Source: Candidatus Sulfotelmatobacter kueseliae (GTDB lineage: Bacteria > Acidobacteriota > Terriglobia > Terriglobales > Acidobacteriaceae). From it: 64,000 nt of DNA. The first letter of the stretch is position 1; each line of letters begins with the position of its first letter. The notes under the pieces were generated by a model that saw nothing but the letters and a program-made list of their open reading frames with translations, was not told where the DNA came from and ran no database searches. The stretch is taken from the NCBI GenBank assembly GCA_900290255.1, contig OMOD01000125.1:1-64000 (forward strand), in the 5' to 3' direction. The position numbers were made by a program, and so were the translations under genes. Shown piece after piece: positions 35,230-44,423 of this stretch.

Positions 35230-38200
35230 TTAGAACGTAAATCGTATTGAAAACTGCAACACGCGAGGAAGTCCGTTTGGGCTAATTTCCTGCAGCGCTC
35301 CGAAATTGCCCGGGCCCGAGTTGGGTACCAGATAGCAGAGCTGGTTCGGCGTTGCGCCATCACCGCAGTTGGTGCCGATGGGGTTGTATTGCAACTGGTT
35401 GATCCCGTCGCCATTCTGCACGTAGTAGTTGGCATGGTTGAATAAATTAAACGCTTGCACTTGAAACTGCAGTTCCTTGCCTTCTTGGATCGAAAAACTG
35501 CGGGCTAGTCCGACGTCGATCCTCTCCAGCCATGGGCCGTAGAAAGAATTCAGGCCGATTCCCGGCGTGGGGCCACCGCCATTGATGCCGGCCGCGGTGT
35601 TCGCGGTGTCCTGGTTAAAGGCGCTGTCGTTCAGGTTTCCATTGGCGCCGTCGCAATTGCTGAAAGACAGGGTCGAACTGGTGCACGCGGGACTCAGCAA
35701 ACCCGCGTAGGGACGCCCGGAAGAGAACTCCAGGACACTGCTCAGCCTCCAGCCCGAGAGGATCGCGCGCCCAGTTTCCGAACTCGTCAGTCTTTCCATC
35801 TCCGGCCGATAAACGCCCGCAAAAGCGATGCGATGCCGCTGGTCGAGCAGCGATGGGGCGTGGGTATTGCTGAAGTCGAACTGATTGTTGAAGTCCATCC
35901 CATCCAGCATGATGCTCTTGGCGAAGGTGTAAGACAATTGCAAAGCAAGGCCTCGCGACATGCGGCGCTGCAATTGCACGAAGAAAGAGTTGTAATAGTT
36001 TTGCCCGGGGCTGATCAGTTCGTTGATCTCGTCGAAGTTGGGGTTGATGCGGCCTTCGGTGAGCAGACCGTTGTCCATGTTCGGCAGGATCATCGTCCGT
36101 CCAGTGCAGGGCGCTGCGGTTGCGCTGGGAGGACACACCACATACGTCGTCGTGCCTTGCAAGGGATTTAGGTTCAAGTCATAGGCGCTGCCGGAAAGCA
36201 GATGAACGCCGTGATTCCACGTGGTACCGATACTTAGAGTTGTGTTCTCGAAAATCTCGCGCTCAATCTGCAAGCTCGCCTGCAAAATATACGGTGCCCT
36301 AAACTGCGGAGAAACCAGGGAAATGTCCGGGGAAGCCCCGAACAGGGGGGAGTTACCGGAGAGGATGTTGGGAAACGTTGGCAGCTGCTGGTTCGGCGGA
36401 CCTGAGGTGTAACTGGCACTTACCGAAGACTGCTGTGAAGCCAGACCGTTGGAAACCACTGCGTTGCGGTAGTTCAGGCCGTTCATGTTGGTGTAGAACT
36501 GTCCGAATCCTCCGCGCACTACGGTCTTGGCTGCAGGTTGCCAGGCAAATCCCACGCGCGGCGCAAGGCGGCGAAACTGGTTGGGATACTGCCCGGTGAG
36601 AGGGAAGGCCGGATTTTCCGCCGGCTGCGGATAAACCTGGAAATCTTCACGCAAGCCCATTTCCAGCGTCAAGTGCGGCAAAGCCCGAAACGTGTCCTGC
36701 GCGTAGAACCCGTAGTACGGCACAGCAAAAGAAAAAGTCGGATTTCCCGAAGACTGACTGAAGACGTTGTATTCGCCGAGAGCAAGAGCCTCCAGATTGG
36801 AAAATTCATAGCTGCCGAGGAATGACCCAAACTCGACGGCCTCGTTCGGGTCCGCCCCGCCATCATTGTTGTCCGAATCCCAAGCACGGTTCATATCGAA
36901 ACCGAATTGCAACGTGTGTTTGCCAATTACGTAGTCGACCCGGTCGGCCAGAGACCACTGTCTTTCGAAAACCCTCCCCACAGAGAAAGGAGCGTTGCCT
37001 AGAATGAAAGGGGCCGGACTGTCCAGAATTATTGTGGGCGTGTTTGGAGCCATGCCGGTGGGCGTGGAGATCTGGTTGTCGTCCGAACTGCCTGCGTGGA
37101 ATTCGTTCAGCAGATTGGAGGAGAAGGTGTGCGTCCATCCCAGGCTGGCCTGGAAGGTACGGACGTAGGCGTTAGCCAGCGTCTGCGTCCCATAGTTCCC
37201 TACGGTAGGGTCGGTGATGACGCCTCCGGGCGAGTTGAACCGGTTCACGTTGAAGCTGAGGAACAGGCCATCGCGAGAACTGGGCTGATAGTCCAGCCGA
37301 GGCGTGAACACCAGGTCGTTGCGCTTTCTTGCTTTGGTTCCGAGATTCGAGTTCAGCGCGCTCAGAGTGTTCGACACTTGCTGCAGGTACACAGGATTGG
37401 TGGGATCAGGCGTGCGGTCGCTGCCGGGCATCGGGTAGGGCCCGTTCGGCGGAGGTAGCGTCGTCCCGGTCGGAATCCCAAAATTGGCCAGCAAGAAAGA
37501 AGATAAGTTCGCCGGCGTTGTTGCCAATGCCGAGTTGATGACGGAAATCGGATTGTTCCGCAGTTGCTGTTCGTAATCGGCGAAGAACCATAAACGGTTT
37601 CGCAGGATCGGCCCACCCATCCCGGCGCCGAATTGCTGCAAGTCATCTTCGGGCCTGGGAAAGCCGGCAGCCTTGTCGAGGGCGTCGTTGGCTGCAGTCG
37701 CGGAGTTCCGGTTGTAATAGAACGCGCTGCCGTGGAACACGTTGCTGCCAGATTGGGTCACCGCATTTACGAAGCCCGCTCCACCTCCATAGATTGCCGA
37801 GTAGGGGCTAACCGCAACTTGAAACTCCTGGATCGCGTCCTCGCCGTACAGGTACGGGATGCGGTAACGGCCGATAATGTCGGCAAAGTAGTTGCTGGTG
37901 GCGTTGGATCCGTCCACCGTGAAGGCATTGGAGCCATTTCCATTGGCGTATCCGGAGTCTTCTCCGCCCTGTTGCCCGGCTATGCTCACAAGACCCGTGT
38001 CGCCGTCGTAGCTGGTATTCGGCGTGAGAGCAGCAAAGTCCGTGTATTTTCGTCCGTTGAGAGGCAACTCCTCAATCAACGACCGATCCAGCGCTGTGCT
38101 GGCGGAGGATTCCTCCGGCCGCAGCAGCGCCGTCGTGCCGCTTACTTTAACGATGTTCGCGCCGGTTCCCACCAGCAGCTTGATGTCCTGTGAAGTGGTG

Positions 38201-38547
38201 CTTCCGACCAGCACTCGCACCAGGACCTGGATATCGCGAAACCCTTGGAGACTTGCAGTGATGGAATAAGTGCCCGGCATGACCACGGGAAACCGGTAGA
38301 GTCCGGCATGATTGGTCTCGGCAGATTCCTGCACTCCGGTCGCGAGGTTCCGCACCACAACTGACGCGCCCGGCACCACCGCTCCGCTCTGGTCCGTGAC
38401 CCGGCCGCCGAGCGAGCCCGTCAATACGACATTCTGGGCAGTCACGAATACGCCGCTCGCCAACACGACCAAAATGCTGCACACCGCCAGGCGATTGGCC
38501 AAGGGACGGATTCTTCCGCTTGGTCGAATGACAGATTCTCTTCTCAT
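35230..38547 (-). CDS. TonB-dependent receptor, Oar-like (second copy)
   Basis: This 1105-residue outer-membrane receptor has a signal peptide (LAVCSILVVLASGVFVTAQN), a carboxypeptidase-regulatory-like domain (LGGRVTDQSGAVVPGASVVV), a plug with LIEELPLNGRKYTDFAALTP and FTVDGSNATSNYFADIIGRY, and a long barrel ending VLQFSIRFTF. The start is well supported by GGAGGAGTCCAG. It is only moderately similar to the receptor at 27382, so it probably takes a different ligand. No copy of the 22-bp motif was found upstream; a weaker A/T-rich match (TATAAAATTGCGTATT, minus strand, near 38580) may or may not be related. Its stop codon abuts that of the isomerase gene. Confidence 0.93.
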   Translation of the reverse strand: MRRESVIRPSGRIRPLANRLAVCSILVVLASGVFVTAQNVVLTGSLGGRVTDQSGAVVPGASVVVRNLATGVQESAETNHAGLYRFPVVMPGTYSITASLQGFRDIQVLVRVLVGSTTSQDIKLLVGTGANIVKVSGTTALLRPEESSASTALDRSLIEELPLNGRKYTDFAALTPNTSYDGDTGLVSIAGQQGGEDSGYANGNGSNAFTVDGSNATSNYFADIIGRYRIPYLYGEDAIQEFQVAVSPYSAIYGGGAGFVNAVTQSGSNVFHGSAFYYNRNSATAANDALDKAAGFPRPEDDLQQFGAGMGGPILRNRLWFFADYEQQLRNNPISVINSALATTPANLSSFLLANFGIPTGTTLPPPNGPYPMPGSDRTPDPTNPVYLQQVSNTLSALNSNLGTKARKRNDLVFTPRLDYQPSSRDGLFLSFNVNRFNSPGGVITDPTVGNYGTQTLANAYVRTFQASLGWTHTFSSNLLNEFHAGSSDDNQISTPTGMAPNTPTIILDSPAPFILGNAPFSVGRVFERQWSLADRVDYVIGKHTLQFGFDMNRAWDSDNNDGGADPNEAVEFGSFLGSYEFSNLEALALGEYNVFSQSSGNPTFSFAVPYYGFYAQDTFRALPHLTLEMGLREDFQVYPQPAENPAFPLTGQYPNQFRRLAPRVGFAWQPAAKTVVRGGFGQFYTNMNGLNYRNAVVSNGLASQQSSVSASYTSGPPNQQLPTFPNILSGNSPLFGASPDISLVSPQFRAPYILQASLQIEREIFENTTLSIGTTWNHGVHLLSGSAYDLNLNPLQGTTTYVVCPPSATAAPCTGRTMILPNMDNGLLTEGRINPNFDEINELISPGQNYYNSFFVQLQRRMSRGLALQLSYTFAKSIMLDGMDFNNQFDFSNTHAPSLLDQRHRIAFAGVYRPEMERLTSSETGRAILSGWRLSSVLEFSSGRPYAGLLSPACTSSTLSFSNCDGANGNLNDSAFNQDTANTAAGINGGGPTPGIGLNSFYGPWLERIDVGLARSFSIQEGKELQFQVQAFNLFNHANYYVQNGDGINQLQYNPIGTNCGDGATPNQLCYLVPNSGPGNFGALQEISPNGLPRVLQFSIRFTF

Positions 38548-38841
38548 CTGGACTCCTCCAGCAACGCAATGGCAAGCAGAAAAATACGCAATTTTATACT
38601 AGCTTGAGCTGAACAAGTGGCGCAAACACTCTTTGCTGAGTGGCCTGCGCATAGATCGCCGAGATACAATTTGTCGTCGCCGCCTAGATGCCCGTCGTGG
38701 TTACTACATTATCCGCAGAAAAGGCGGAGTCTGGCCTGGAAGACACCGACTGCCCGGTATCTCCGGCCCGGCCCCGCCACCCAGATTGACACCGCGATAT
38801 CGTCGCCAAAGTGAGGCGAAGACATCGCAGGCATTAGCCTT
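38548..38841. other. Intergenic region upstream of the second TonB receptor
   Basis: These 294 bases must hold the receptor's promoter and the end of the phosphoesterase transcript. I see no convincing hairpin terminator, no copy of either operator family and no supportable gene. Confidence 0.4.
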
Positions 38842-41800
38842 TCATTTCAGCGCCACAATCAGATTGACGAATGTGTCCGAAGTACTTGCCGTCGCCGTCG
38901 CCGTCTGAATTGCCGCTGTGTTTGCTAGCTCATCCTCAGAGAAGCCGCAGTCATCGCTGGGAGAGTCCGTGGTTTCGGTATCTGCAAAGCCCGACCCCGC
39001 GGTAAAGGTTGCCTCCGAGTTCGCGCCGCTGAAGTAAGCGAAGATGTAATCGTTGGCATTGGTGGTTGCCGCGGAAGTGGATACGGAGAGAGCCGTGCCG
39101 GTCTGCACTACAGTTCCCGTGGTGTCCACTACTGCGGTCGCGCCACTGACTTCGTAAATGTGGCAGTGCATGTTGCCCGCAGTGCCTATGTTGCAGTTTA
39201 CGGTATCGGCCCCGGAGCTGGCGGCCACGGCAACGTATATAGCGGCCGCCGCGTTTCCCGTACTGTTCGCCGTTACCAGCTGAGTGAAGGTGTTACCTTG
39301 CGAGTCCGTCGGAGCCGCAAGTGGGTGAGTGTAATATGCGCTCTCGGCCACCAGTACCAGGTTTCCGGAGGTCACGTTGTTGGCAAACGCAATCGGAACC
39401 GAGGTGCCATATCCGAATCCGCTGTTGTGTTGAACCGCCTGCGCGGCTGTGCTCGGCTTCGGCTTCAGAGCCACAATCAGCTCGACAAACGTATCCGAAG
39501 TACTTGCCGTCGCCGTCGCCGTCTGAATTGCCATCGTGGTTACGAGTTCGTCCTCAGAGAAGGCGCAGTCATTGCTGGGGTCATCCGTGGTTTCAGTATC
39601 TGCAAAGCCCGACCCCGCCGTAAAGCTTGCCTTCGAGTTGTCGCCGCTGAAGTAAGCGAAGATGTAATCGTTGGCACTGGTGGTTGCGGTGGCAGTGGAC
39701 ACGGACAGTGCCGTGCCGGTCTGCACAGAAGTTCCCTGGGCGTCTACTAGGGCCGTCGCGCCACTGAGTTCGTAAATGTGGCAGTGAATGTTGTTCGCAC
39801 TGTTTATGTTGCAGGTCACGGTATCGGCCCCGGTGCTGTTGGCCGTGCCAACGTATATGCCGGCGACCGAGTTTCCCGCACTGTTCGCCGTCACCAGCTG
39901 AGTGAAGGTATTGCCTTGCGAGTCCGTTGGAGCTTGCAGCGTCTGTCCGGCGTATGTGCTCTCGGCCACCAATACCAGGTCTCCGGAGGTCACGTTGCTG
40001 GTAAACGCAACTGCAACTGAGGCGGCATTTCCGTTGAATCCGCTGTTGTGTTGAACCGTCTGCACGCTACCGGCCGGCAACGGCACAACCAGGCTGACCG
40101 TGGCCGCGTGACTCACGCTGCCACTGCTGCCAGTGATGACAAGCGTAAAGGTCCCCGCCCGAGTCGAAGTGGTGGTCGAAACGGTCAAGGTCGAGGATCC
40201 CGAGCCGCCACTGATCGAGGTGGGACTGAAGCTGGCCGTGGCGCCCGTGGGCAAGCCACTCACCCCCAGAGACACCGCTGCCGTGAATCCGTTAAGCGGT
40301 GAAACGCTGGCCGTGTAGGCGGTGTTCCCGCCAGGAGACACCGTCTGCGAACCCGGCGTTGCCGATAACGTAAAGTCCGCCGTTTTCGCTGATTGCACAA
40401 CCAGCGTGACAGTGGCTGTGTGGATTAAGCTGCCGCTGGTGCCTGTGATGGTCAGCGTAGAGGTTGCCAACGGAGTCGAAGCGGTGGTCGAAACGATCAA
40501 GATCGAGGATCCCGAACCGCCGCTGATCGAGGCGGGGTTGAAGCTGGCCGTAGCGCCCGTGGGCAAGCCACTCACGACCAGAGACACGGTTCCCGTGAAT
40601 CCGTTAAACGGGGCAACGTTGGCTGTGTATGTGGTGTTCGCGCCGGCGTTTACCGTATGCGAACTCGGCGTCGCCGAGAATATAAAATCCGGCGGCGTAG
40701 GAGTTGTAAAAGGACGCGGATTGAAATCTGGGGGGATCGGATTAACGATACCTTTTGCCCGATCTGTTGTGGTGATTCCCAGGTCTGCACAGCCGTATCC
40801 CGTGGTTTGGGGCAAGGTCTTGATCAGCGATTCCGAAATTTCCACGTATTGCGGTGGCAATGGTAAGGCTTTGCCGGTCAGGCGCGAAGGGCTGAAAGCA
40901 TCAAGGAGATCAGTCACATGAGGGGTAATTGCGTCCTGCGGACCCAACTGCGTCTGCCCGAACTCAAGTTTCCCTTCCTGGCGCGCAGCCTTCTCATCGG
41001 GTAAGGTCGCCAGCGGCGGCAGATCGAACACCGTCTCAACGAATTTCAATACCGAAGCGTGGTTTCCGTGAGCCTTGGCCACGTATTGGGTGCGGGCGTA
41101 GGGTGAAATGAGAACCAGCGGAACGCGGGGCCCGTCACTGATCCACGAGCCGTCCGGACCCGTGACGAGAAGCGGAGGAATAACATGGTCATAATCGCCC
41201 TCGGAATCGTCATAGGTGATAATGATCGCACTCCGGGCCCAGTACGGGCTCTTGGCGATCTTGTTGATGCCTTCGGCCACCGTGGCTTCGCTGATCTGAG
41301 CGTCCGAATAGCCGGGATGCTCATCATCGCCCCCGAAATTCGATTGCACTGCCGAAGCCGGATCGGCCGGTGTCAAGTTAAGGTTATTGGGCCCAGTCCC
41401 CCCCTTGATGAAAAAGACGCCGCCTTGACTCGGGAGGGTTTTCTTATCGAGCGCATCCCAGAAGTCCTGCAAACCATGGAAATAATCGTTTCGCAGGGTG
41501 AGGTTGTTTGAGAGGTAACCGAAATACTGCGGGGCGTCGTGGTGAGTAGAGTAGGAACTGTGCGTTCCCTCGGGACCCGAGGTACTCGAATCGGTGGGTT
41601 CCTTGTCGAAGCCCTCCTGATACCAGCCAAACGCCACTCTGTCTTTGCCATGTGCAGCAAGAAACTCGATGTCGTTCTGCACGTCGTCCAAGTCGCCCAC
41701 CGGGTCACGGTCCGCCTTGAGCGCCTTCTTGGCATCTTTTCCTAATAAGCTGAGCGGGAGCGTGGCATAACTGAGATTAATACTGGGAGAGTTGTCGGGT

Positions 41801-42615
41801 AGATCGCCTGGGTTGTAGGGCATCTGTTCGGCCAGTGGTGTAGGGTCCAAAGAGGATCCCCAGAAGGGATTGGGGTCACCCAGCACCGGCACATTGCCTG
41901 CCTCGTCCGGATGCAGAGCCCACTGGGTTACGCCGGTCTGGGCCCCAATAATAGAAAGATTTCCAGGCGTTGAGGGGCCGATCATCAGTTGGAATATGTG
42001 GTCGAATAGCACAAACCTGTCAGCGTACCTCCAAAGAAATGGGAGCGTGTCGCAGTCCATGTACGCCATTGTCAATTCCCCAGCCTGCTTTGCCGCCAGA
42101 TTGGGGAAAGCGCCTGAAGTGTTGTTGTTTTCCTCGGTGAGTGCATACATGTCCATTAAGGGCTTGGGCGGAGTACCTTGGATGTCCATCTTATTGATGA
42201 GCGCCCCATGGTCGTGACCGACATCGTCGGTGTCTGCCGCGAACTCCTTTGGCCCCATACGAAACGGCCGGATGGTGGTTGTGGTGCCGTCGGTGTTTAT
42301 GAGTTGCTGCACGAAACCGGGAGTTTGTGCAGGAGGGTTGGTGAAGAGCCCTTCAGCGTTGGGAAAAGTGCCGAGGACGGAGTCGAAGGAACGATTCTCC
42401 TGGTAGAACACAAAGACGTACTGAACCTTTTTTCGAAGTTCGTTGACCAGGTCTGTGGTGGTTAGCGTAGGTTCATTCTCCGGACGAATCAAGTACTTGC
42501 TCACGGCTTGTTGATGTGCCGTGGGCTTTTCTTGTGCAAACAGCGTGGTGGCTGCCAGCGACGCCAGACAGATGGCCAGTCCCGCAAGCAAACCCTTGCA
42601 TCGATCAACCTGCAT
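38842..42615 (-). CDS. Secreted phosphoesterase (AcpA/phospholipase C type) with Ig-like and tandem C-terminal repeats
   Basis: The 1257-residue exported protein (signal LLAGLAICLASLAATTLFAQ) carries a phosphoesterase domain of the acid phosphatase/phospholipase C superfamily at about residues 65-600. It has FYQENRSFDS (residues 71-79, the family's ENxSFD motif), DVGHDHGALINK, IITYDDSEGDYDHVIPPLLV and GPRVPLVLISPYARTQ, all contributing metal and nucleophile sites. Two Ig-like repeats follow (each with VSGLPTGATASF and SISGGSGSS), then two copies of an about 206-residue module (APTDSQGNTFTQLVTANS, ANDYIFAYFSG, SGFADTETTD). It would cleave phosphate esters or phospholipids at the cell surface. 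A ribosome site (AAGGAGGGTTT) and a promoter with the 22-bp operator lie upstream, placing it in the glycan regulon. Confidence 0.9.
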   Translation of the reverse strand: MQVDRCKGLLAGLAICLASLAATTLFAQEKPTAHQQAVSKYLIRPENEPTLTTTDLVNELRKKVQYVFVFYQENRSFDSVLGTFPNAEGLFTNPPAQTPGFVQQLINTDGTTTTIRPFRMGPKEFAADTDDVGHDHGALINKMDIQGTPPKPLMDMYALTEENNNTSGAFPNLAAKQAGELTMAYMDCDTLPFLWRYADRFVLFDHIFQLMIGPSTPGNLSIIGAQTGVTQWALHPDEAGNVPVLGDPNPFWGSSLDPTPLAEQMPYNPGDLPDNSPSINLSYATLPLSLLGKDAKKALKADRDPVGDLDDVQNDIEFLAAHGKDRVAFGWYQEGFDKEPTDSSTSGPEGTHSSYSTHHDAPQYFGYLSNNLTLRNDYFHGLQDFWDALDKKTLPSQGGVFFIKGGTGPNNLNLTPADPASAVQSNFGGDDEHPGYSDAQISEATVAEGINKIAKSPYWARSAIIITYDDSEGDYDHVIPPLLVTGPDGSWISDGPRVPLVLISPYARTQYVAKAHGNHASVLKFVETVFDLPPLATLPDEKAARQEGKLEFGQTQLGPQDAITPHVTDLLDAFSPSRLTGKALPLPPQYVEISESLIKTLPQTTGYGCADLGITTTDRAKGIVNPIPPDFNPRPFTTPTPPDFIFSATPSSHTVNAGANTTYTANVAPFNGFTGTVSLVVSGLPTGATASFNPASISGGSGSSILIVSTTASTPLATSTLTITGTSGSLIHTATVTLVVQSAKTADFTLSATPGSQTVSPGGNTAYTASVSPLNGFTAAVSLGVSGLPTGATASFSPTSISGGSGSSTLTVSTTTSTRAGTFTLVITGSSGSVSHAATVSLVVPLPAGSVQTVQHNSGFNGNAASVAVAFTSNVTSGDLVLVAESTYAGQTLQAPTDSQGNTFTQLVTANSAGNSVAGIYVGTANSTGADTVTCNINSANNIHCHIYELSGATALVDAQGTSVQTGTALSVSTATATTSANDYIFAYFSGDNSKASFTAGSGFADTETTDDPSNDCAFSEDELVTTMAIQTATATASTSDTFVELIVALKPKPSTAAQAVQHNSGFGYGTSVPIAFANNVTSGNLVLVAESAYYTHPLAAPTDSQGNTFTQLVTANSTGNAAAAIYVAVAASSGADTVNCNIGTAGNMHCHIYEVSGATAVVDTTGTVVQTGTALSVSTSAATTNANDYIFAYFSGANSEATFTAGSGFADTETTDSPSDDCGFSEDELANTAAIQTATATASTSDTFVNLIVALK
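38845..40072 (-). repeat. Direct repeat of a 618-bp module inside the phosphoesterase gene
   Basis: Two copies (about 38845-39450 and 39463-40072) lie in tandem. The stretch AGTACTTGCCGTCGCCGTCG recurs at 38880 and 39498, an offset of 618 bp, in a longer identical run. The encoded modules are closely similar, including APTDSQGNTFTQLVTANS and TATATASTSDTFV. An equally clear pair of Ig-like units precedes them at about 40085-40690. The nucleotide similarity suggests recent duplication or gene conversion. Confidence 0.8.
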
Positions 42616-42789
42616 AAACCCTCCTTGATTGGGGTGGTCCTATCTTCCTTACCTAAATCGACTGACCGTTCGCGCGCGGGTTCATCGTGCCAATACTCTG
42701 TTTTGCGATCGTTGGTCTCTTGTCCTTCAAGTCAAATGGCCCGCGTCTCGAAAGCCCCCAGTGTGCGATGCCCGCCAAAAAAGAAGTTA

Positions 42790-42811
42790 CGTAATCGCTC
42801 ACTTTATCGTT
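42790..42811. promoter_or_regulatory. 22-bp operator motif, copy B3 (phosphoesterase)
   Basis: On the minus strand it reads AACGATAAAG, then TG, then AGCGATTACG. It is identical at 18 of 22 positions to the site at 48923 and lies 22 bases downstream of the -10 of its promoter, a road-block position. Confidence 0.65.
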
Positions 42812-42833
42812 GCTTTTCCAGGGGTGCCGTACT

Positions 42834-42861
42834 TTATTACACCTGAAAGAGGACTTGTCAA
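42834..42861 (-). promoter_or_regulatory. Promoter of the phosphoesterase gene
   Basis: On the minus strand TTGACA (42861-42856) is followed after 16 bases by TAATAA (42839-42834). The -35 is perfect; the -10 is weak. The operator at 42790 follows downstream. Confidence 0.45.
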
Positions 42862-43081
42862 GCACATTCCGCGCCGACAACAGAGACAGCGATGGCAGGT
42901 CCCCCATTAAGTCGCGATGCGGCCGGACAGGGGAAGTTACCGCATCCGGCTCTCGGAAAAGAGGCGCGGTTTCCCGTGTTGCGTCCGGCCCCCTATGTCT
43001 GCATGCCGGGTGGAGCGATCCAGTTCCCGGGCGGGCCTTTCATCCCGTAATGGGCCGGTGCCTTTTCACGGCGCACTGAAA

Positions 43082-43100
43082 CGCGGAGAATTATTCCGCG
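43082..43100 (-). terminator. Hairpin after the GHMP kinase gene
   Basis: On the minus strand CGCGGA (43100-43095) pairs with TCCGCG (43087-43082) around a seven-base A/T-rich loop and is followed by TTTC. It lies 20 bases after the kinase stop and would end the GDP-sugar transcript. The U-tract is short. Confidence 0.4.
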
Positions 43101-43120
43101 CGGACACGATGGGATCTATA

Positions 43121-43948
43121 TCACCGTTTCAGAGTTGAGGTTAGCCGTCGATCCTTCTGCGCGAGACGGATCTTCACCTGGATCGAGCCGGGCACCTTGT
43201 CTTCGGAAGCAACATAGAGATAGCCGCCACCGGACCCTGAGTACATTGCCCCGGCATAACGGGACTGGTAAGAAGCCAGCAAGCTGAGCAGGTCCAGCTT
43301 GATGGCCGGATGTCGGACGGTATGGGGCAGGAGCGCTTCCCAGCACCTCATGCATTCATTCATCGACTCCCCCAGTTCCCGTAAATTCTTGGTGACAATC
43401 GCATGGAAGCACACTTTTCCGGATTCGCCCAGCCGACGGACCCATTCGGCGCTCAAATGCTGCTCCCCGAGGGGGTTGTAGCCGTCCGGACGAGGAGCAA
43501 CGGGTAGGACGTGCAAAACGTCCTCCAGCCAGATCATCACCTCCTCATCGTGGCAGGATTCGACATGGACCGGAAAGAGTCCTCCACGATGGTCATAGTC
43601 GTAGTCGAGCCGGTTGACGCCGGGCAAGATGAGTCCAGCCATGTCCTGCGAACCCGATGGTTGCGCCACTCCCTGGTTCTCGGCCTCGTACAGCTCCCGA
43701 ATCAGCTGCATCGGGTCTCCATCCGGCAACGTGCCGTTCCATAGCCTGGCAGCGGCAGCTCGCGTACTGGTGGCCATCCCCGCCCGATCCATAAAAGGGA
43801 AGGAAGGCTCCAGCCCGACCACGACCATCGAACCGGGCGGCTGGGGATTGAGCTTGGACATGAATGGCTGATCAATCCAGCCGCCAGCCAGTGCCATTCG
43901 ATAAGGAATCTCATCCGCCAGCCAGTGCCATTCGATAAGGAATCTCAT
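43121..43948 (-). CDS. GHMP-family sugar kinase, putative L-fucokinase, with a disrupted 5' end
   Basis: GHMP kinases phosphorylate sugars at the anomeric carbon; here L-fucose to fucose 1-phosphate is inferred from the guanylyltransferase encoded two genes upstream. Visible motifs are ALAGGWIDQPF (family motif 1, substrate loop), AGMATSTRAAA (motif 2, the ATP-binding helix) and YSGSGGGYLYVAS (motif 3). The reading frame now opens at 43948 with MRFLIEWHWLADEIPYRMAL, whose first 11 residues come from an out-of-frame copy of a 34-bp tandem duplication. Without the duplication the frame would read MNEVNNTQAMNEIPYRMALA from 43979, close to the mutarotase stop. An internal ATG at 43897 (MALAGGW) would retain motif 1. 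Activity is therefore uncertain; a sequencing or assembly error is possible. Confidence 0.75.
   Translation of the reverse strand: MRFLIEWHWLADEIPYRMALAGGWIDQPFMSKLNPQPPGSMVVVGLEPSFPFMDRAGMATSTRAAAARLWNGTLPDGDPMQLIRELYEAENQGVAQPSGSQDMAGLILPGVNRLDYDYDHRGGLFPVHVESCHDEEVMIWLEDVLHVLPVAPRPDGYNPLGEQHLSAEWVRRLGESGKVCFHAIVTKNLRELGESMNECMRCWEALLPHTVRHPAIKLDLLSLLASYQSRYAGAMYSGSGGGYLYVASEDKVPGSIQVKIRLAQKDRRLTSTLKR
43881..43948 (-). repeat. Perfect 34-bp tandem duplication at the start of the kinase gene
   Basis: The unit 43881-43914 is repeated base for base at 43915-43948. On the minus strand each copy begins ATGAGATTCCTTATCGAATG and ends with GCTGGCGG. As 34 is not a multiple of three, it shifts the frame, and a ribosome starting at 43979 would meet TGA at the copy junction. 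Confidence 0.95.
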
Positions 43949-43999
43949 TCATGGCTTGCGTATTATTGACTTCATTCATGGCATGAGTCTTTCCGGGTA

Positions 44000-44389
44000 T
44001 TAGGCCGACTCCACAATCATGTTGGCGTACTGTATCGTGTCGCCCGTGCGGATCAGTCCGATCGCCTGCGGCACACGTTCCTTGAACCGCACGTGCGGCT
44101 CGAAGATGGTCTCAACATTCCCAATGCACCGTTCAAAGCTGCGCAGCGTTTTTGAGCTGTTTACTTGCCGAAATTCTTCCGCCATTACGATCTTTCCAAT
44201 CGTGAAATTCGTTTGCACGGCTTTAAGAACATCCAGCACCCGAGGAATGTCGTCCACCAAAGAGATGTCGATGGTCTCGATTTGGGGCCAGTACGGGAAT
44301 CCTCGGTCCGCGATCACCAGCGTGTTTGTGTGCCGAATCCGGCTCAGTAGTGAATTGATGGCGGGATTAAGGATTCCGTGTTTCAGCAT
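44000..44389 (-). CDS. RbsD/FucU family sugar mutarotase
   Basis: The 129-residue protein matches the RbsD/FucU family, which interconverts anomers or ring forms of D-ribose or L-fucose. It has the N-terminal signature MLKHGILNPAINSLLSRIRH, with the His following LLSRI that is catalytic in the family, then TLVIADRGFPYWP, and a C-terminal block IGLIRTGDTIQYANMIVESA, where family members close their active site with Tyr and Asn. The ribosome site AGGAGGGTGATTC is excellent. It lies between the guanylyltransferase and the kinase; supplying the fucose anomer that a fucokinase uses is the natural role. The family members are hard to separate by eye, so L-fucose is inferred from the neighbours. Confidence 0.9.
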   Translation of the reverse strand: MLKHGILNPAINSLLSRIRHTNTLVIADRGFPYWPQIETIDISLVDDIPRVLDVLKAVQTNFTIGKIVMAEEFRQVNSSKTLRSFERCIGNVETIFEPHVRFKERVPQAIGLIRTGDTIQYANMIVESA

Positions 44390-44423
44390 GAATCACCCTC
44401 CTGTTGCTGCCCACTTGTGCCCG

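Larger units (their letters stand above)
42616..43120. promoter_or_regulatory. Upstream control region of the phosphoesterase gene
   Basis: This 505-base gap holds the phosphoesterase promoter (42834-42861), a 22-bp operator (42790-42811) and a hairpin behind the GHMP kinase gene (43082-43100). The remaining 42900-43080 is GC-rich and contains GCGGCCGGAC and CGTCCGGCCC, which could pair, but no gene or RNA family was recognised. Confidence 0.45.
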
